Part shown: piece after piece, positions 60,495 through 64,000 of the stretch
Layout of the letters: every line of letters starts with the position of its first letter
Numbering within the stretch: position 1 is the first letter of the stretch
From: Agromyces sp. SYSU T00194
Lineage (GTDB): Bacteria > Actinomycetota > Actinomycetes > Actinomycetales > Microbacteriaceae
Direction: 5' to 3'
Length of the DNA stretch: 64,000 nucleotides
NCBI RefSeq assembly: GCF_040496035.1
Contig: NZ_JBEPJZ010000001.1
Coordinates: 1,612,001 to 1,676,000 of the forward strand
Notes under the pieces: model-generated
Databases searched by the model: none
What the model saw: the letters and a program-made list of their open reading frames with translations, nothing else
What the model was told of the DNA's origin: nothing
Made by a program: the position numbers and the translations under genes

Positions 60495-61979
60495 TCAGTG
60501 GTTGCTGGGGAAGCCCAGGTCGACCTGCGAGGGGGTGTGGTCGGGCCAGCGCGTGGTCACGACCTTGGAGCGGGTGTAGAAGTGCACCGACTCGGGGCCG
60601 TAGATGTGGGCGTCGCCGAACAGCGAGTCCTTCCAGCCGCCGAACGAGTACGCGCCGATCGGCACCGGGATCGGCACGTTCACGCCGACCATGCCGACCT
60701 CGATGTCGAACTCGAACTGGCGCGAGGTGCCGCCGTCGCGGGTGAAGATCGCGACGCCGTTGCCGTAGCGGTTGGCGTTCACGAGCGCGACGGCCTCGTC
60801 GTAGGTGTCGACGCGCACGACCGACAGCACCGGGCCGAAGATCTCGTCGTCGTAGGCCTTCATGCCGGGCCGCACGTGGTCGAGCAGGCTCACGCCGATG
60901 AAGAACCCGTCGCCGTCGAAGGCCTTCGTGGTGCCATCGACGACGACGGTCGCGCCCTCGGCGGTTGCGCCGGTGACGTAGGAGGCGACACGGTCGCGGT
61001 GCTCGCGCGTGATGAGGGGGCCCATCTCGCTCGCGGCATCCGTGCCGGCGCCGATCGTGAGGTCGTCGATGCGGCGGGCGATGCCGGCGACCAGCTCGTC
61101 GGCGACGTCGCCGACCGCGACGAGCACCGAGACGGCCATGCACCGCTCGCCGGCCGAGCCGTACGCGGCCGAGACGGCGGCGTCGGCCGCCGCGTCGACG
61201 TCGGCGTCGGGCATGACGACCATGTGGTTCTTCGCGCCGCCGAGGGCCTGCACGCGCTTGCCGGCGGCGGATGCCCGCTGGTAGATCGTGCGCGCGATCG
61301 GCGTCGAGCCGACGAAGCTGACCGCGTCGACGTCGGGGGAGTCGAGGATCGCGTCGACCGCGACCTTGTCGCCGTGCACGACGTTCAGCACGCCGGCAGG
61401 CAGTCCCGCCTCCTCGAACAGCTCGGCGAGCAGCATCGACGCGCTCGGGTCCTTCTCGCTCGGCTTCAGCACGACCGTGTTGCCGCAGGCGATGGCGGAT
61501 GCCACCATCCACAGCGGCACCATGACGGGGAAGTTGAACGGGGTGATCGCGCCGACCACGCCCACGGGCTGCTTCACCGAGTGCACGTCGACACCGCCCG
61601 CGACCTGCTCGCTGCGCTCGCCCTTCAGCAGGTGCACGAGGCCGGCCGCGAACTCCACGTTCTCGATGCCGCGGCTGATCTCGCCCGCGGCATCCGACAG
61701 CACCTTGCCGTGCTCGCTCGTGACGACGGCGGCGATCTCGGGCGTGCGCTCCTTGAGCAGCTGGCGCAGGCGGAAGAACACGTCGGCGCGCTTGATCAGG
61801 CTCGTCGCGCGCCACGCGGGCAGGGCTGCACGGGCGGCGGCGATCGCGCCTGCGACCTCGGCATCGCTCGCGAGCGCGACCTCGTGCTGCACCTGGCCGG
61901 TGGCCGGGTCGTAGACGGGTGCGCGGCGCTCGGCTGCGCCGGTCTCGGTGCCGTTGATGCGGTGTCGGATGAGGCTCAC
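60495..61979 (-). CDS. mmsA: CoA-acylating methylmalonate-semialdehyde dehydrogenase
   Basis: Enzyme of 494 residues that oxidises malonate or methylmalonate semialdehyde to acetyl- or propionyl-CoA. Seen: AITPFNFPVMVPLWMVASAI, SFVGSTPIARTIYQRA, QALGGAKNHMVVMPDAD (no catalytic Glu in this position, as in MmsA), GSAGERCMAVSV with the nucleophilic Cys, and FGGWKDSLFGDAHIYG. GTG start with AGGAG upstream. Divergent from a PucR regulator. Supports beta-alanine or valine/inositol breakdown with the downstream aminotransferase. Confidence 0.93.
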   Translation of the reverse strand: MSLIRHRINGTETGAAERRAPVYDPATGQVQHEVALASDAEVAGAIAAARAALPAWRATSLIKRADVFFRLRQLLKERTPEIAAVVTSEHGKVLSDAAGEISRGIENVEFAAGLVHLLKGERSEQVAGGVDVHSVKQPVGVVGAITPFNFPVMVPLWMVASAIACGNTVVLKPSEKDPSASMLLAELFEEAGLPAGVLNVVHGDKVAVDAILDSPDVDAVSFVGSTPIARTIYQRASAAGKRVQALGGAKNHMVVMPDADVDAAADAAVSAAYGSAGERCMAVSVLVAVGDVADELVAGIARRIDDLTIGAGTDAASEMGPLITREHRDRVASYVTGATAEGATVVVDGTTKAFDGDGFFIGVSLLDHVRPGMKAYDDEIFGPVLSVVRVDTYDEAVALVNANRYGNGVAIFTRDGGTSRQFEFDIEVGMVGVNVPIPVPIGAYSFGGWKDSLFGDAHIYGPESVHFYTRSKVVTTRWPDHTPSQVDLGFPSNH

Positions 61980-62007
61980 GGATGCTCCTGGCTGGTGTTC
62001 ACGCGCC

Positions 62008-62034
62008 GGCGCCCGGACATTCTGCCCGGGCGCC
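62008..62034. promoter_or_regulatory. Perfect dyad between mmsA and pucR
   Basis: GGCGCCCGG and CCGGGCGCC arms (9 bp) around 9 bases in the 102-bp divergent gap. A candidate operator for the PucR regulator. An AT-rich stretch with TAAGCT and ATACTT follows toward pucR. Confidence 0.5.
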
Positions 62035-62081
62035 GTCTAAGCTGGTTCATCAATACTTACAGAGCCGGAGCGTGGTTCAGG

Positions 62082-63746
62082 ATGCCAGAACGTCGGGAAG
62101 ATCCGAGGTCCCGCACAGAACGTCCGGGCCCGGCGGCGGTCGGTCACGGGGTGCTGCCGACCGTCGGCGAGCTGCTCGCGCTGCCCGCCCTCGTGGAGGG
62201 CATGCCGGAGGTGCTCGTCGGCGAGCAGGCGCTCGAGGCGCCCGTGCGCTGGGTGCACGTGTCCGACTCGGCCGGCGTCGCCCGGCTGCTGGAGGGCGGC
62301 GAGCTGCTGCTGTCGACCGGTTCGGGCTGGCCCGAGGAGCCGATCGAGCTGTCGACGTTCATCGCGGGGCTGGTCGAGGCCGGGCTCTCGGGCCTCGTGC
62401 TCGAGCTCGGCAGCCACTTCCACTACGTGCCGGCGGTCGTCGTGCAGGCGGCCGCCACCCACGGGCTCGCGCTCGTCGCGCTGCACCGCGAGGTGAAGTT
62501 CGTCGCGGTCACGCAGGCGGTGCACAGCCGCATCATCTCGGAGCAGACCAGCGCGCTGCGCGCGCTCGACGAGCTGCACGAGCTGTTCACGTCGCTGAGC
62601 CTGCGCGGCTCGCCCGCCGACTACATCGTGCGCCAGCTCGGGCACGCGCTGCGCTCGACCGTGGTGCTGGAGAACCTCGCGCACGAGGTCGTCGCGCTCG
62701 AGCTCGGCGGCGAGTCGGAGGAGGACGTGCTCACCCGGTGGGAGCCGCGGTCGCGGCTCGCGCACCGCGCGACCGAGCAGCGCTCGGCGCTCGGGCAGGC
62801 GGCGCGCTCGCCGGAGGACTGGCTCATCGTGCCGGTCGAGGCGCGCGGCATCCGCTGGGGCTCGCTCGTGGCGCTGCCGGGGCCGCCGCATCCCGCGGGG
62901 CGTGCGAACGTGCTCGAGCAGGGGGCGATCGCGCTCGCGTTCGGGCGGCTCGGCGACGCGGCCCGCGACACCGACGAATGGACCCGGCTCGGCCAGCAGC
63001 GCCTCGTCGACGAACTGCTGGAGGGGCGGTTCGGCGGGCAGGGCGCCGCGTCGGCGCGGGTCGATGCCGCGGGGCTCCCCGTCGAGGGGCGCACGCTGGT
63101 GGGGCTCGCCGTGACGGGGGCCGGCCGGGCGGCGCCCGCGGTCGTGGCGGCCGCCCGCGAGCAGGGCGCGGCGGCGATCGGCGCCGTGCGCGGTGACACG
63201 ACGATCGCGATGCTCTCGCTCCCCGGTGCGACCCGGTTCGACGACCAGGTGGCGGGCCGGTTCGCCCGTGACCTGGCCCGCCTCGCGGGCGCCGAGCCCG
63301 AGCGCGTGGTCGTGCACGTCGGCGGCGCGGCGCACGACCTGCCGTCGCTGCTCACGGCCGTGCAGGAGGCGATCGAGCTCTCCCGCTCGCGCCCGACCCG
63401 CCAGCGCGGCCCGCTCGTCAAGCGCGTCGACGACCGACCGCTCGCGCGCCTCGTGACGGCGCTGCGCGACGACCATCGGCTGCAGGAGCACTCCGAGCGC
63501 ATGCTCGCGCCGCTCATCGAGTACGACCTGCAGCGCGGCGGCGACCTGCTGGCGGTGCTCGGCGCGGCGCTGGCGCATCCGGGCAACCGCACCGCCGCGG
63601 CATCCGCCTCGCACCTGTCGCGCTCGGTGTTCTACCAGCGCATCGCGCTGATCTCCGACCTGCTGGGCGCCGACCTCGACGACGGCGAGACGCTGACGGC
63701 GCTGCACCTCGCCCTGCTCGCGCGGCAGGCCGGCACGGGTCGCTGA
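62082..63746 (+). CDS. PucR family transcriptional regulator
   Basis: Regulator of 554 residues, second PucR in the window. PucR N-terminal domain: LPTVGELLALPALVEGMPEV and APVRWVHVSDSAGVARLLEG, ELLLSTGSGWPEEP; a central domain; and the C-terminal HTH_30 region YDLQRGGDLLAVLGAALAHP with ASHLSRSVFYQRI, then DLDDGETLTALHLALLA. ATG at 62082 chosen; GAGCGT 8 bp upstream may be its -10. It is divergent from mmsA and should control the omega-amino-acid module. Confidence 0.88.
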   Translation: MPERREDPRSRTERPGPAAVGHGVLPTVGELLALPALVEGMPEVLVGEQALEAPVRWVHVSDSAGVARLLEGGELLLSTGSGWPEEPIELSTFIAGLVEAGLSGLVLELGSHFHYVPAVVVQAAATHGLALVALHREVKFVAVTQAVHSRIISEQTSALRALDELHELFTSLSLRGSPADYIVRQLGHALRSTVVLENLAHEVVALELGGESEEDVLTRWEPRSRLAHRATEQRSALGQAARSPEDWLIVPVEARGIRWGSLVALPGPPHPAGRANVLEQGAIALAFGRLGDAARDTDEWTRLGQQRLVDELLEGRFGGQGAASARVDAAGLPVEGRTLVGLAVTGAGRAAPAVVAAAREQGAAAIGAVRGDTTIAMLSLPGATRFDDQVAGRFARDLARLAGAEPERVVVHVGGAAHDLPSLLTAVQEAIELSRSRPTRQRGPLVKRVDDRPLARLVTALRDDHRLQEHSERMLAPLIEYDLQRGGDLLAVLGAALAHPGNRTAAASASHLSRSVFYQRIALISDLLGADLDDGETLTALHLALLARQAGTGR

Positions 63747-63777
63747 GCGCCGCGCCCGCCGTTCCGGTTACTTGCTA

Positions 63778-63805
63778 TTGACAAGCGTGCTTGCGAAGAG
63801 CAAGC
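63778..63805 (+). promoter_or_regulatory. Promoter and dyad before the VOC gene
   Basis: A consensus -35 TTGACA at 63778-63783 is followed by GCTTGC-GAAGA-GCAAGC (63789-63805). An extra CTTGC lies at 63771. The dyad would sit between -35 and -10, a repressor-like position. No clear -10 follows. Confidence 0.45.
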
Positions 63806-63864
63806 CGTGCGTGTCGGCGATCCGGCCGACCGGTCCACGGGACCGATCCACTCAGGGGGACCCC

Positions 63865-64000
63865 ATGACGCACATCTTCGTGAACCTCGCGACCGCCGAC
63901 CTCGACGGCGCGAAGGAGTTCTACACCGCGCTCGGCTTCGAGCTGAACCCGCTCTTCACCGACGAGAACGCCGCGTGCGTGGTCGTCGACGAGAACATCT
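63865..64000 (+). CDS. VOC family protein (glyoxalase/bleomycin-resistance fold), 3' end outside window
   Basis: First 45 residues of a vicinal-oxygen-chelate protein: MTHIFVNLATADLDGAKEFY then TALGFELNPLFTDENAACVV, the beta-alpha-beta start shared by PhnB/glyoxalase-like proteins. GGGGGA lies about 7 bp before the ATG at 63865. Its upstream region has a consensus -35 and a dyad, so expression is probably regulated. Enzymatic class cannot be told from this fragment. Confidence 0.85.
   Translation, partial: MTHIFVNLATADLDGAKEFYTALGFELNPLFTDENAACVVVDENI

Noticed and set aside
60498..62081. Plus-strand frame continuous with the PucR gene, opposite mmsA
   Set aside because: Its product is His/Arg/Asp-rich antisense of mmsA. 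The PucR domain and normal composition begin at 62082.
53349..62081. A horizontally acquired catabolic island
   Set aside because: Base composition, octamer density and leaderless promoters match the rest of the window, and no integrase, tRNA junction or direct repeats were seen.

Overview
The window is high-GC DNA (about 70% GC by eye) from an actinobacterium, most likely a member of the Microbacteriaceae (Agromyces/Microbacterium type). The evidence is gene content (PucR-regulated gab genes, lysE/lysG, PEP carboxylase, tRNA-Trp-secE-nusG-rplK-rplA), wide use of GTG starts, and many leaderless promoters (TANNNT placed 6-7 bp before the start codon). It reads as ordinary chromosome. I saw no insertion sequence, prophage, CRISPR array or rRNA.

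Layout: 1-3.8 kb is a leftward polyamine-type ABC importer (potD-potB-potC-potA, the last one cut by the window edge). Divergent from it are a glucosamine-kinase-like gene and a SIS-domain sugar-phosphate gene. 6-12 kb holds a TetR/DHA2 exporter pair, a secreted protein with seven RCC1-like repeats, a second DHA2 exporter behind a perfect dyad, and an AlkZ/YcaQ-like DNA glycosylase. 12.7-22.2 kb is a mixed stretch: PhzF-like enzyme, cAMP-phosphodiesterase-like enzyme, two paralogous single-pass membrane proteins, a small membrane protein and a lipoprotein that share a heptamer repeat at their 3' ends, a Stealth phosphosugar transferase, an FBP (EF-G-binding) protein, a DUF998-like membrane protein, an SGNH hydrolase and a DUF1918 protein.

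22.2-26.8 kb is a PucR regulator divergent from gabT-gabD. 26.9-31.7 kb is a hadA/hadB-like dehydratase pair coupled to murB, then ppc. 31.8-34.3 kb has two unknown proteins and a PaaI thioesterase. 34.3-39.5 kb is a leftward operon: ABC-2 ATPase and permease, NarL-type kinase and regulator, and a PAP2/diacylglycerol-kinase fusion. 39.6-44.8 kb carries EamA and LysE exporters, each divergent from a LysR-type regulator, and a 2OG-Fe(II) oxygenase preceded by a cysteine-rich leader peptide. 44.8-51.6 kb is dgt-aspC, a cytochrome b561-like protein, tRNA-Trp, secE, nusG, rplK and rplA. 51.6-53.3 kb is a PQ-loop protein, a DUF1801 protein and an FHA protein.

53.3-63.7 kb is catabolic: a semialdehyde dehydrogenase divergent from a CoA-transferase/glutaryl-CoA dehydrogenase pair, a Tat-exported protein, and an omega-aminotransferase with methylmalonate-semialdehyde dehydrogenase under a second PucR regulator. 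With gabT-gabD this makes three modules for GABA, 5-aminovalerate/glutarate and beta-alanine or branched-chain semialdehyde breakdown. The window ends inside a VOC-family gene.
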